This document shows positions 1 through 6,977 of a stretch of 25,230 bases of DNA, in pieces. The DNA is taken from positions 1 through 25,230 of the forward strand of contig CAZNDN010000052.1 in assembly GCA_964571815.1 (NCBI GenBank), in the 5' to 3' direction. Positions within the stretch are counted from its first letter, which is position 1. Every line of letters starts with the position of its first letter. Both the position numbers and the translations under genes were made by a program. The notes beneath the pieces were generated by a model that searched no databases, was not told the DNA's origin, and saw only the letters and a list, made by a program, of their open reading frames with translations. This DNA is from CAZNDN01 sp964571815. Lineage in GTDB: Bacteria > Fibrobacterota > Chitinivibrionia > Chitinivibrionales > WJKA01.

Positions 1-1010
1 GCCTTCAGCACCTCTTCCATCGAGCCGAATCGTTTGTCGCGATTGACCGCAAGCATGCCCCTGAGGAGCCTCACCGTGCCGCGACTGATTCCTTTGCGGT
101 ACTTCCGTGGAGAGATCCAGTTGCCGGCAAGGTGCTGGGTCAGTATCTGCTGAGGCGATTTTCCGTTGTACAGGGTCCGGCCGGTCAGGGCATAGTAGAG
201 AGTTGCCCCCAGGGAATAAATGTCGGAACGGCCGTCGATGTCCCGTGCTCCCTCGACCTGCTCCGGTGATGCGTAATGCAGCGACCCGACCATCACTCCT
301 TCCATGGTAAGCGTCATGTGGTCGGCATCATGGTGCATGACCAGTCCGAAATCCGTAAGTTTTGGCCGCCCCGCTTCATCCAGCAATATGTTTTCGGGCT
401 TCACATCGCGGTGAGTGACACTCTGGCGGTGGGCGTGAGCCAGCGCCTCCGCCGTATCGCGGATGATGGCCAGCGCTTCGTTTTCGCCCAGAAACCGACG
501 TTCCCGTACGTAGTCCGCCAGTGAGAGACCTTCCACCAGCTCCATGGCAATGTAGTACCGGCGTTTTACTTTGCCGGCATCGTACACGGTGACGATATTG
601 GGGTGCCGAAGCTTGGACAGGGCCCTGACTTCCTGGAATACCCGGGTCACATTGCCCTGATCGCGCGTAAAATTCCAGTTGATGATTTTCAGGCCGACCG
701 TGCGGTTCATGAACTCATGCACAGCCTTGTAGACCTTGCCCATCCCGCCCTCTCCCAGCATTTCGGACAGGCGATACGAGCCGAACACATCACCCTTGGT
801 CGCCGTCTGCGTGATCTCCCGCAGCTCCTCAAGCTCTTCGGGCTGGAGAAAGCCCCGCCGGACCAGAATGTCCTCGATATCGGTCTCCAGACCCATTTTC
901 TTGCTCTTACGCAGAAGATCCTTGCACTGGCGATGTTGCTCTTCGGAGAGAAGCTTTCGCTCGAGTGCCAGTTTCACAACAGGGGTATCGTACTTGATTC
1001 GTTCGGCCAT
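1..1010 (-). CDS. Ser/Thr protein kinase (PknB-like), 3' end outside window
   Basis: Reading from ATG at 1010 down to base 1 gives 336 residues with no stop; the C-terminus lies beyond the window. A complete Hanks-type kinase core is visible. The glycine-rich loop GEGGMGKVYKA is at about residues 86-96, the ATP lysine is in VGLKII (K108), the catalytic loop is HRDVKPEN (200-207), the Mg-binding DFG is at 220-222, and the APE-equivalent is ASPEQ (247-251). All key catalytic residues are present, so it should be an active kinase that phosphorylates Ser/Thr on cytosolic partners. The first 70 or so residues form a charged helical region (KLALERKLLSEEQ, then LVRRGFLQPEELEEL) that resembles N-terminal extensions of kinases from planctomycete-like bacteria. 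No membrane segment is visible in this part; sensor or PASTA domains could follow downstream. The Shine-Dalgarno is weak. It is divergent from the next gene. Confidence 0.93.
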   Translation of the reverse strand, partial: MAERIKYDTPVVKLALERKLLSEEQHRQCKDLLRKSKKMGLETDIEDILVRRGFLQPEELEELREITQTATKGDVFGSYRLSEMLGEGGMGKVYKAVHEFMNRTVGLKIINWNFTRDQGNVTRVFQEVRALSKLRHPNIVTVYDAGKVKRRYYIAMELVEGLSLADYVRERRFLGENEALAIIRDTAEALAHAHRQSVTHRDVKPENILLDEAGRPKLTDFGLVMHHDADHMTLTMEGVMVGSLHYASPEQVEGARDIDGRSDIYSLGATLYYALTGRTLYNGKSPQQILTQHLAGNWISPRKYRKGISRGTVRLLRGMLAVNRDKRFGSMEEVLK

Positions 1011-1360
1011 GACTGGATTTTCCAAGCGAGGAAAGCGGCTGATGCCCTTATCATAAGATACTTAATCCGAAATGGGGAAATGTGGTTTGCGGACGCGGAA
1101 GCGATTGGGCCTGTGTGAATGCGGGCGAAACTGTCCGAGCGGGGCGGTACAGCAATGCTCCGGTCCCGAGAACCGAGGCTGCGGGGCAACGGAATCCAAC
1201 CGATGTCCGGCAAGGCAATCCATTCCGAAGCAGAAAGGGTAGTGGATGCCGGCTTGTGCCAAGGGGTGTTCCCCGAGCATCGGATTTGACAGCCGGATGG
1301 GGGGAGCGCTATACTTCAGGTACAGGCACGAACTTTGAATCGGTCGTGTGATCAGCATCC
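1011..1360. other. Intergenic region between divergent kinase and GGDEF genes
   Basis: 350 bases between two divergent starts. The only clear signal is the sigma-70-like promoter at 1286-1315 for the rightward gene. Near 1047-1057 there is a short imperfect AT-rich palindrome (CTTAT-C-ATAAG) just upstream of the leftward kinase start. It contains a TATGAT-like hexamer on the minus strand but no convincing -35 partner. Open frames crossing this stretch have no recognisable protein features, and I do not call them. Confidence 0.6.
1286..1315 (+). promoter_or_regulatory. Sigma-70-type promoter for the GGDEF gene
   Basis: A consensus -35 box TTGACA (1286-1291) and a -10 box TATACT (1310-1315) are separated by 18 bases. 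Transcription would begin near 1322, leaving a leader of about 40 bases before the ATG at 1361. The boxes match the housekeeping consensus at 6/6 and 5/6 positions. Confidence 0.72.
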
Positions 1361-2350
1361 ATGAACATCCCCGGCAAGGCAACCATCCCGCTCCGGCGGA
1401 TCGCCGTGACGCTTGCGGTACTAATCGGCTACGTGCTGTTCCTGTTTTTCGCCCTGCCGCCCGGGGGAATGTGGACGACGTACGTATCGGCCGTGCCCAT
1501 TGTACTCGCTGCCGGTCTGCTGGGGTTGAAAGCAGGTGTCGGGGTCTGGTTGATCGTCACGTTTGCGGCCCCGCTTATCCTTGTGCATCACCAGTCAATG
1601 AGCTACTGCCTTGCCCTCAGAGCCTGCGGATATTCGCTTGCGGGCATGTCTCTGCTGACCGCGGTATTGGTGGGGCATGTGCACGATCTCTACTCACGTC
1701 TCTCCCAACTCAGAAAGGCCGTGAGAGATGCCGCGATGACCGACCATTTGAGCGGTCTTTACAACCGCAGTGCCCTGTATGCCATTGCCGAGAAAGAGTT
1801 TGAGCGTACTACCGGCGCAAAAGGCGAAACGCCTCGTTCTCGCCCGACGAGGGAGCCGAAGGCATACACCGACAAGCTGGGGAATGGCCGCTCCTCCGGC
1901 GGTAACAACGGTGTGTTCGCCTGCGCGATCCTTGATATCGACGGTTTCAGGGAACTGAATGAAAGATTCGGCTACAAGGCGGGCGATGAGGTGATACGCG
2001 GGATCGGTGCGATTTTGATGAAAGAAACCTCGATACGAAAGGCCGATTTCGCTGCACGTTTCAGCGCCGAGAAGTTCCTGCTGCTTTTCCCCGAAACGTC
2101 CGCCGTCGACGCGCAGTCGCCGGTTCGAAGGGTGTTCGATGCGATAGCGTCTGCCGAGTTTGCTGCCGGGGACGGTTCAACGCTTACGGTCAAGGTGAGT
2201 ATCGGGCTTTCACAACTCCACCAGGTAGATACGGCGTTCGACCAACTCCTCCATCGAGCCGAGCACGCCCTGCGCCAGGCGAAGGCCGGCGGCAAGAATC
2301 GAATCGTCCTCTACGAAAACCCGGGAAGTGAATCTCCCCCGTCCTTGTGA
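1361..2350 (+). CDS. Membrane GGDEF-domain protein with degenerate active site
   Basis: 329 residues. The N-terminal 105 or so residues are hydrophobic, with three to four probable membrane segments (about 13-32, 40-57, 60-76, 87-106). A cytoplasmic GGDEF domain follows (about 122-320). Fold signatures are present: DHLSGLYNR (128-136), LDIDGFRELNERFGYKAGDE (191-210) and the C-terminal AEHALRQAKAGGKN. The signature motif is SAEKF (235-239) instead of GG[D/E]EF, so both loop glycines that accommodate GTP are lost. The inhibitory-site RxxD is kept as RKAD (226-229). A 30-residue polar, low-complexity insert (about 151-183) sits between the first helix and the LDID strand. Catalysis of c-di-GMP synthesis is unlikely. 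A c-di-GMP-binding or scaffolding role via the I-site is inference. A strong promoter precedes it, and the assembly gap begins 7 bases after its stop. Confidence 0.88.
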   Translation: MNIPGKATIPLRRIAVTLAVLIGYVLFLFFALPPGGMWTTYVSAVPIVLAAGLLGLKAGVGVWLIVTFAAPLILVHHQSMSYCLALRACGYSLAGMSLLTAVLVGHVHDLYSRLSQLRKAVRDAAMTDHLSGLYNRSALYAIAEKEFERTTGAKGETPRSRPTREPKAYTDKLGNGRSSGGNNGVFACAILDIDGFRELNERFGYKAGDEVIRGIGAILMKETSIRKADFAARFSAEKFLLLFPETSAVDAQSPVRRVFDAIASAEFAAGDGSTLTVKVSIGLSQLHQVDTAFDQLLHRAEHALRQAKAGGKNRIVLYENPGSESPPSL

Positions 2351-2357
2351 GCCGGGG

Positions 2358-2457
2358 NNNNNNNNNNNNNNNNNNNNNNNNNNNNNNNNNNNNNNNNNNN
2401 NNNNNNNNNNNNNNNNNNNNNNNNNNNNNNNNNNNNNNNNNNNNNNNNNNNNNNNNN
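2358..2457. other. Assembly gap of 100 Ns
   Basis: Exactly 100 undetermined bases, the conventional placeholder for a gap of unknown length. The 5' end of the radical SAM gene, its ribosome binding site and its promoter are lost here. Distance and linkage between 2357 and 2458 are set by scaffolding only. Confidence 0.98.
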
Positions 2458-3510
2458 TTGCTGCCTCGCCGCACGTGGGGGGCTCAAGAGCAGGCTTCCC
2501 TGCACGAAGCCCTCTATTGGGAACAGGCGGCCGACGGAGCCACCCGCTGCACACTCTGTCCCGCGGCCTGCGTACGCACGCCCGGTACCGACGGGTCGTG
2601 CCGTGCGAGGGGGAACCGCGACGGCAGCCTGTATTCGCTGGTCTACGGCCGCCCCGCCGTTATCTCCCTGGATCGTATCGAAAAATCCCCCCTCTACCAT
2701 TTCGAGATCGAAGGAAAGGCATTCAGCATTGCCACTGCGGGGTGCAATCTGCACTGCCGATTCTGTCAGAACTGGCCGTACAGCCAGGAGGGGCCCGACG
2801 CGGTCAAGAGCTACAATCTGTCCCCCCGTGACGTCATTGCCCGTGCGAAAAAACACAAGGTCAACACGATCAATTTCTTCTATACCGAACCGGTCGTCTA
2901 CTACGAGTATATGATCGACATTGCGCAACGTGCGAAGAAAGAGGGCATGCAGACCGTCTGCGTAACCGCCGGCTTCATCAATCCTGAACCGCTGCTGCAG
3001 TTGACTGAGCTGATCGATGCTTTCGTGTTCGGTCTGAAAGGCTTTGACGACACCTTCTATCGCACGTACATCGGCTGCGAACTGGAGCCGATTAAGAGAG
3101 CGCTGAAGATACTCTCCGAAAAGCGCGACACCACGTGGGTCGAAGTGGTAAACCTGCTGGTCCCGGGGCTCAACGACAGCGATGCTTCGGTGCGCGCCAT
3201 GTGCGCGTGGCTTGCATCGGACATCGGCGTCGATGTCCCTCTGCACTTCACACGCTTCGAGCCCTACTACGAATTGAAAAAGGTTCCGCCCACCCCGGTG
3301 GAGACGATCAGAAAGGCCCATGCCGCGGCCGGGGCCGCGGGACTGCAGTACGTCTATATGGGCAACATTCCGGGCAGTGAAGGAGCCAACACGTTCTGCC
3401 CGAAGTGCGGAAAAGCGGTGGTGGAGCGGGTCAATTTTCAGGTAGTGAAACGGCATCTCAAAAAGGGCGTCTGCACGTGCGGCTTTCGTCTTCCGGGGCA
3501 GTGGTTGTGA
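2458..3510 (+). CDS. amrS: AmmeMemoRadiSam-system radical SAM enzyme, 5' end in gap
   Basis: 350 residues are readable from the edge of the gap to the TGA at 3508-3510; the true start lies in or before the Ns. The radical SAM cluster motif is CNLHCRFC, with Cys codons at 2743, 2755 and 2764 (CxxxCxxC), which binds the 4Fe-4S cluster and S-adenosylmethionine. Upstream lies the family-typical cysteine block CTLCPAACVRTPGTDGSC, then YSLVYGRPAV and IEKSPLYHFEIEGKAFSIAT. Downstream are PLHFTRFEPYYEL and a C-terminal pair of CxxC motifs (CPKCG, CTCG) that look like a zinc ribbon. This order matches the AmrS family, usually found with AmmeMemoSam partners AmrA and AmrB; neither is visible here. The substrate is unknown. 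Only a short N-terminal piece, perhaps a leader or Tat signal, should be missing. The stop overlaps the next GTG by 3 bases. Confidence 0.9.
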   Translation: MLPRRTWGAQEQASLHEALYWEQAADGATRCTLCPAACVRTPGTDGSCRARGNRDGSLYSLVYGRPAVISLDRIEKSPLYHFEIEGKAFSIATAGCNLHCRFCQNWPYSQEGPDAVKSYNLSPRDVIARAKKHKVNTINFFYTEPVVYYEYMIDIAQRAKKEGMQTVCVTAGFINPEPLLQLTELIDAFVFGLKGFDDTFYRTYIGCELEPIKRALKILSEKRDTTWVEVVNLLVPGLNDSDASVRAMCAWLASDIGVDVPLHFTRFEPYYELKKVPPTPVETIRKAHAAAGAAGLQYVYMGNIPGSEGANTFCPKCGKAVVERVNFQVVKRHLKKGVCTCGFRLPGQWL

Positions 3511-4619
3511 GCAAAGGCTCCGGCCGGTTGGTTCGCATGATGGCGCCGGTGGTCGCGGTGGTATGTGCGGACGTGACTGCCGAGGGAAAGGGGTGCCTTC
3601 AGCAGTGGGACACGCTCCTCAATGAGCTGAACTACCTTGTCCTGAAAATATCCTCGGTCAACGCACTACAGGGACTGCACTTCACCCGCGCACAGGCCGA
3701 ATCGCTTCATGTCCACTCCCGTGCCGTGGATTCCCTTCCCTTAACACCTCCTCGCACCGAAACCGATTGTTATCCGGAAATCATGCCGATCGTGCGGACG
3801 TTCCGTCTTCTCCTCCGCACGCTCGAAAGCGGTTCGCGGGTTTCCGATTCCTTGAGGCAGCAGGTTACCTGGATGCGCATGAGAGAGTCGGGAATAATAA
3901 AGAAGTCCGTGCTGGCTTCGCGGGCCGAGGGGTACTCAGCCGGTGGGTGTCCGGCCTGCCACGGGCCGCCCGACCGTTTTCCGCGAGGGGATGCGTCCCG
4001 GCGGAATACGGAGACAATCGGTCCGGAACGAAGACGCATTATTGACAGCGCTCATGTAGCCGGTGTGTTCGGCGAAGAGGGGATTCGTTTGCTGTGGAAT
4101 CGTGCCCCGGCGGTTAGAGGCGTGCTCACCGAGGGTCAGACGCATATTCTCAAGGATTTTCGGTGCTGCCTCATACCTCCGCCCGACCTGGCCGCCCCGG
4201 CAAATATCGGCCAGGTCGTGCTCACCAGTCAATGGGTCGGATTCCTGCGTGAAGTTCGCGCCCTGCCGGACGATCAATGGCGGGATTTCAAGCAACTCTT
4301 CTACATCCCGATCGAAGATCTTCTTGCGGCAACGCTTCCCGGCATATCCTCACGGGAAAAACGGAAGATTATTCGTCGGATCGACCGGCTGGCCTCCCGG
4401 ACACGAAAGCTGGACGAGGTCGATTTTCAGTTGCGGAAGGAAGAGCTTTGCCGGGAACTGAAGCAGGAGCTGAGTGTGGACTACCTGATTGGCGAAACAA
4501 CCCGCACCACGGATGAGCGAGCGTTTATGGCTGCAATGTTCCTGTTGTTTCCCGGCAGTTCGAGTTACTATGAAGGCGCCCGCGAACAGCCGGGTCAGTC
4601 ACCGGGGGACCGACAATGA
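3507..4619 (+). CDS. Unrecognised exported protein with one CxxCH motif
   Basis: 370 residues from the GTG at 3507, which overlaps the TGA of the radical SAM gene (GTGA). The ATG at 3537 is an alternative. I do not recognise the family. With the GTG start the N-terminus looks like a weak Sec signal: basic residues, then MMAPVVAVVCA, with possible cleavage after VTA. A single CPACH motif (about residues 148-152) has the form of a c-type haem attachment site. The following segment has the pattern CCLIPPPDL and IGQV (about 220-236). Most of the rest is charged and helical, with KREKRKIIRRIDRL-type stretches near 285-300. An exported monohaem or metal-binding protein is inference; the CxxCH could be fortuitous. 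The 4-base ATGA overlap with the MORN gene and the overlap with amrS imply one translationally coupled operon. Confidence 0.75.
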   Translation: MSKGSGRLVRMMAPVVAVVCADVTAEGKGCLQQWDTLLNELNYLVLKISSVNALQGLHFTRAQAESLHVHSRAVDSLPLTPPRTETDCYPEIMPIVRTFRLLLRTLESGSRVSDSLRQQVTWMRMRESGIIKKSVLASRAEGYSAGGCPACHGPPDRFPRGDASRRNTETIGPERRRIIDSAHVAGVFGEEGIRLLWNRAPAVRGVLTEGQTHILKDFRCCLIPPPDLAAPANIGQVVLTSQWVGFLREVRALPDDQWRDFKQLFYIPIEDLLAATLPGISSREKRKIIRRIDRLASRTRKLDEVDFQLRKEELCRELKQELSVDYLIGETTRTTDERAFMAAMFLLFPGSSSYYEGAREQPGQSPGDRQ

Positions 4620-5227
4620 GCAGGAAACTTTCCGCTACGGCGCTGATCATGCTGCTGTTACTCCGCTTCGTTTCGGCGGGCTGCATCGAGGGCGACTGCC
4701 GAAACGGTGTGGGGACTCGACGATTTTTTCTCCTTGGACACGTGTATGAGGGGGAGTGGAAAGACGGAAAGATGCATGGAAAGGGGACGTTGACATTCAA
4801 CCGGGGACGATGGAAAGGGAGCTCCTATACCGGGTCGTTCAAGGACAACAAGATTCACGGCCGGGGTGTCTTCACGTTTGCCAACGGCAACCGCTACGAT
4901 GGGGAATACAGGGAAAACAAGGCATGCGGCGAAGGGGTTTTTTACTATGCGGCCGGCACATACAAGGGCTCACGCTACGAGGGAGAATTCAGGAACAACA
5001 AGATGAACGGGACCGGCACGTTCTACTATGCCAACGGCAACCGCTATGAGGGGGAATGGAAAAATAACCTCAAGCACGGATGGGGCACCTTCTACTACGC
5101 TAACGGCAACCGGTACGAGGGGGAATGGAAAAAGAACAAGTTCCACGGCCGGGGTACGTTCACCTACAGCTACGGCAGGGTCCTTTCCGGGCAATGGCGA
5201 CGCAACAAGTATGTGGGTAGAAAGTAG
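4616..5227 (+). CDS. Secreted MORN-repeat protein
   Basis: 203 residues. The start is the ATG in the ATGA overlap with the upstream gene. The first 21 or so residues are a Sec signal (MSRK, then a Leu-rich core, then FVSA). Cleavage before G22 is likely. C23 follows, but SAGC is a poor lipobox, so a lipoprotein is less likely. The rest is about seven MORN repeats with a 23-residue period, built on YEGEWKxNKxHGxGTFxYANGNR (Y44 onward); the last two are shortened. MORN repeats form an elongated beta-hairpin array and generally mediate protein or lipid contacts. In bacteria, such exported arrays are usually of unknown function. It is probably the last gene of the operon with the CxxCH protein and the radical SAM enzyme, and the three may work together (inference). 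Confidence 0.9.
   Translation: MSRKLSATALIMLLLLRFVSAGCIEGDCRNGVGTRRFFLLGHVYEGEWKDGKMHGKGTLTFNRGRWKGSSYTGSFKDNKIHGRGVFTFANGNRYDGEYRENKACGEGVFYYAAGTYKGSRYEGEFRNNKMNGTGTFYYANGNRYEGEWKNNLKHGWGTFYYANGNRYEGEWKKNKFHGRGTFTYSYGRVLSGQWRRNKYVGRK
4745..5215 (+). repeat. In-frame MORN-coding tandem repeats (69-base period)
   Basis: The MORN gene carries tandem 69-base units. Copies starting at 5021 and 5090 are the closest: both open with TTCTACTA, then AACGGCAACCG, then GAGGGGGAATGGAAAAA. Earlier units diverge more and one has a short insertion (the AAGTYKGSR region). The near-identity of neighbouring units suggests recent duplication and possible length variation between strains. Confidence 0.8.
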
Positions 5228-5423
5228 AAAGCCCGCCACGTCTTGCGCCGGCGGCGTGCCCCTCGTTTTCTCCTCGATCCTCCTTCGCTCCTGTCGTTTC
5301 CGCGAGAACACAACTCATTTCGCCTCACATGCATTACATCTTCGCGGCGACTATTTTTCCTGCGTAAGCTCCCGGCCGAAAAGCGAATCGAAGCCGATTT
5401 CGAACCATGGCCGGTGACGCAAT

Positions 5424-5445
5424 GTCGCAGCACAGTCGCAACACA
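5424..5445 (+). repeat. Two tandem copies of GTCGCARCACA
   Basis: GTCGCAGCACA (5424-5434) is followed directly by GTCGCAACACA (5435-5445), and then a partial third copy starts (GTAGCG). One mismatch separates the two full units. It may be a protein binding site or simple sequence slippage; no function is claimed. Confidence 0.5.
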
Positions 5446-5537
5446 GTAGCGAAGATGTGACTCCCGTTTATAAAATGGGACCCTCGGCACGGAGGGAATG
5501 GTCGATTCCGGCGTTATTTCGACGATAGCCGGATTGG

Positions 5538-5554
5538 TATGATAATTGTATAAT
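5538..5554 (+). promoter_or_regulatory. Promoter-like -10 elements for the outer-membrane-like gene
   Basis: Two candidate -10 boxes lie 35-51 bases before the ATG at 5589. One is an extended -10, TG-G-TATGAT (hexamer 5538-5543); the other is a perfect TATAAT at 5549-5554. Neither has a good -35 at 17 bases, which fits an extended -10 promoter better. The ribosome binding site GAGGAGG (5576-5582) follows. Confidence 0.45.
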
Positions 5555-5588
5555 TGGCAGGCATCACCTGTCGTTGAGGAGGAATACT

Positions 5589-6581
5589 ATGAGTGTAAGG
5601 GGAATCGTTACGGGAGCATTTCTTGTGGTGCATGCTTCGCTCAGTGGTGCCGCCGAGGTAGCCGTCCTGCCGGTCAATGTCACCAATCTGAAGGAGTCGG
5701 AAGGCACTGCCGTGGGTATGGTCATGGCACGGCAGTATGAAGCCGTATCCGGCAAATCCACCCTGGGGCCGTCGGAGACACAGCCGGTCTATGAGGAGCA
5801 TCAGAAGAGCCGTACGGCTACCGCTGAGGCGTTAGGGGTGTCGCAGTACATTGCCATGAGTGCGATCGCTCTGGAGAGGAAGATACTTGTGGAGGCGGTC
5901 CTCCATGAAAAGGACGGCGCTCAACTGTTCCGGGCGCAGATGACCGCGGTTTCTCTTGATGATATGACCGACGTGTGCGAGCGCCTTGCTCGGGCGCTGG
6001 TATCCCGGGTACCGCCTGCGAAAACGATTCAAATCGAGAATGTCACCGAGATTGAGACGGAAGAGACGAATCGGCTCTTTGCGGAGAAAATCTCCGGTTT
6101 GAAGACCGCGATCCTTCATGCTGAAGCTTCCAGGGATTTCGAGCCCATGGCAGTTTTCGGATACAACATGAAGCTGGAGGCAAAGAAGTTTTTTCTTGAG
6201 TTCGGGGCCGCCGCGATGCTGCCTTCCGATTTCGGGATATTCGGCGACACGCGGGCATACGGGGGAGTCCACCTGGAAATGGGAGGGAGCTACTACCTGA
6301 ACGATCATCCTTGGGCTTCACCCTATGTCGGCGCTGGAATCAGCCCACGCTTCCTCTTCGAGCCGGGCAACGTGGGAGTTGCACCGTATCTGCAAACGGG
6401 GGTCATGTTCATGCGGGTATCGTCGATGCGGTTGTTTGCGGATATCAGAGTCGCTCAGAATGCACTTCCCCTGGAATTCTACGAATACGAATACGACTAT
6501 GACCTGGGATACGAGGAAACGGAAAAGAAAGAAGAACTGTATCCCACTGAGATCGGTCTCGAGATTGGAATTGGCTGGTAG
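5589..6581 (+). CDS. Exported protein, N-terminal TolB-like region and C-terminal beta-barrel-like region
   Basis: 330 residues from the ATG at 5589, chosen for the strong GAGGAGG site 6 bases upstream; an in-frame TTG at 5574 lies within that site and is rejected. A Sec signal is visible: MSVRGIVTGAFLVVHASLSGA, cleaved near A21-A22. The mature N-terminus opens with EVAVLPVNVTNL and continues for about 130 residues in an alternating alpha/beta pattern like TolB-N or CsgG-type domains, including GVSQYIAMSAIAL. The C-terminal 150 residues are rich in alternating strands and glycine-aromatic turns (FFLEFGAAAML, YVGAGISPRFLF, PYLQTGVMFMRV). They end in LEIGIGW, an aromatic C-terminus typical of outer-membrane barrels. 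An acidic, tyrosine-rich loop (EFYEYEYDYDLGYEE) precedes the last strands. Function is unknown; a cell-envelope role is inference. Confidence 0.82.
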   Translation: MSVRGIVTGAFLVVHASLSGAAEVAVLPVNVTNLKESEGTAVGMVMARQYEAVSGKSTLGPSETQPVYEEHQKSRTATAEALGVSQYIAMSAIALERKILVEAVLHEKDGAQLFRAQMTAVSLDDMTDVCERLARALVSRVPPAKTIQIENVTEIETEETNRLFAEKISGLKTAILHAEASRDFEPMAVFGYNMKLEAKKFFLEFGAAAMLPSDFGIFGDTRAYGGVHLEMGGSYYLNDHPWASPYVGAGISPRFLFEPGNVGVAPYLQTGVMFMRVSSMRLFADIRVAQNALPLEFYEYEYDYDLGYEETEKKEELYPTEIGLEIGIGW

Positions 6582-6754
6582 CAGGACAGGGGGTTGGATC
6601 CGCCCCGGCAAGTAGAAAGCCGACGGTTGTGCCGGTCGGCATTATTACGCCAATTTCTGCAACGAACTCATTGCGCCGTACGAGAGGCGCATCGCCGATG
6701 AGTTCGGTGTGTTGCATGGTTATCCGTGCAGCGGACCGCACGTATTCAATCCAA

Positions 6755-6826
6755 CCGCGGAAAATCCCCTGGTTTTCCTGACCGCAACTGCTTTCCGCGG
6801 GGCTTCCGGCGAAATCCCTTCGGGAT
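6755..6826 (+). promoter_or_regulatory. Cluster of alternative hairpins (attenuator-like)
   Basis: CCGCGGAAA (6755-6763) can pair perfectly with TTTCCGCGG (6792-6800). The overlapping left arm GGAAAA (6759-6764) can instead pair with TTTTCC (6773-6778). These two folds exclude each other. A third hairpin, ATCCC (6814-6818) with GGGAT (6822-6826), follows. The arms are seen directly; a regulatory role is inference. Confidence 0.4.
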
Positions 6827-6839
6827 ACCGTGAAGCATG

Positions 6840-6868
6840 TTGCCCTATTCCATGCCGTATACTATCTT
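6840..6868 (+). promoter_or_regulatory. Weak sigma-70-like promoter upstream of endonuclease IV
   Basis: TTGCCC (6840-6845) and TATCTT (6863-6868) are 17 bases apart, each 4/6 to consensus. An overlapping TATACT at 6858-6863 is a better -10 box but lacks a spaced -35 partner. The start site would be about 100 bases before the gene. Confidence 0.3.
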
Positions 6869-6977
6869 TACGCCTCGGCCGCATCGTACCGCGCGTTTGT
6901 CCATTGCGCATGGGTGAAAAGCAAGCGGTCTTGTTGGTGACACGGACAGTTGCTTCGTGGAGGAAGGGGCGCATCGA

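Larger units (their letters stand above)
5228..5588. other. Non-coding stretch between MORN and outer-membrane-like genes
   Basis: 361 bases with no convincing gene. It holds an 11-base tandem pair (5424-5445), a symmetric AT-rich core TTTATAAA (5467-5474) flanked by TCCC (5462-5465) and GGGA (5477-5480), and a promoter-like region at 5538-5554 before the next gene. I see no good intrinsic terminator after the MORN gene. Confidence 0.55.
6582..6977. other. Hairpin-rich non-coding region before endonuclease IV
   Basis: 396 bases with no credible gene on either strand. A possible weak terminator for the upstream gene is GCCGAC (6619-6624) facing GTCGGC (6635-6640), without a T-tract. The 6755-6826 segment carries several perfect inverted repeats, listed separately. 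A weak promoter candidate lies at 6840-6868, and a purine-rich GGAGGAAGGGG (6959-6969) serves the next gene. Confidence 0.55.

Noticed and set aside
603..1118. 171-residue open frame on the plus strand
   Set aside because: It is antisense to the Ser/Thr kinase, which has all catalytic motifs.
2311..3456. 381-residue open frame on the minus strand
   Set aside because: It is antisense to the radical SAM gene and runs through the N gap. Composition is that of a reading-frame shadow; no motif is visible.
4745..5215. Possible CRISPR-like or satellite repeat
   Set aside because: The 69-base period is in frame with a 23-residue protein repeat (MORN), so it is coding.
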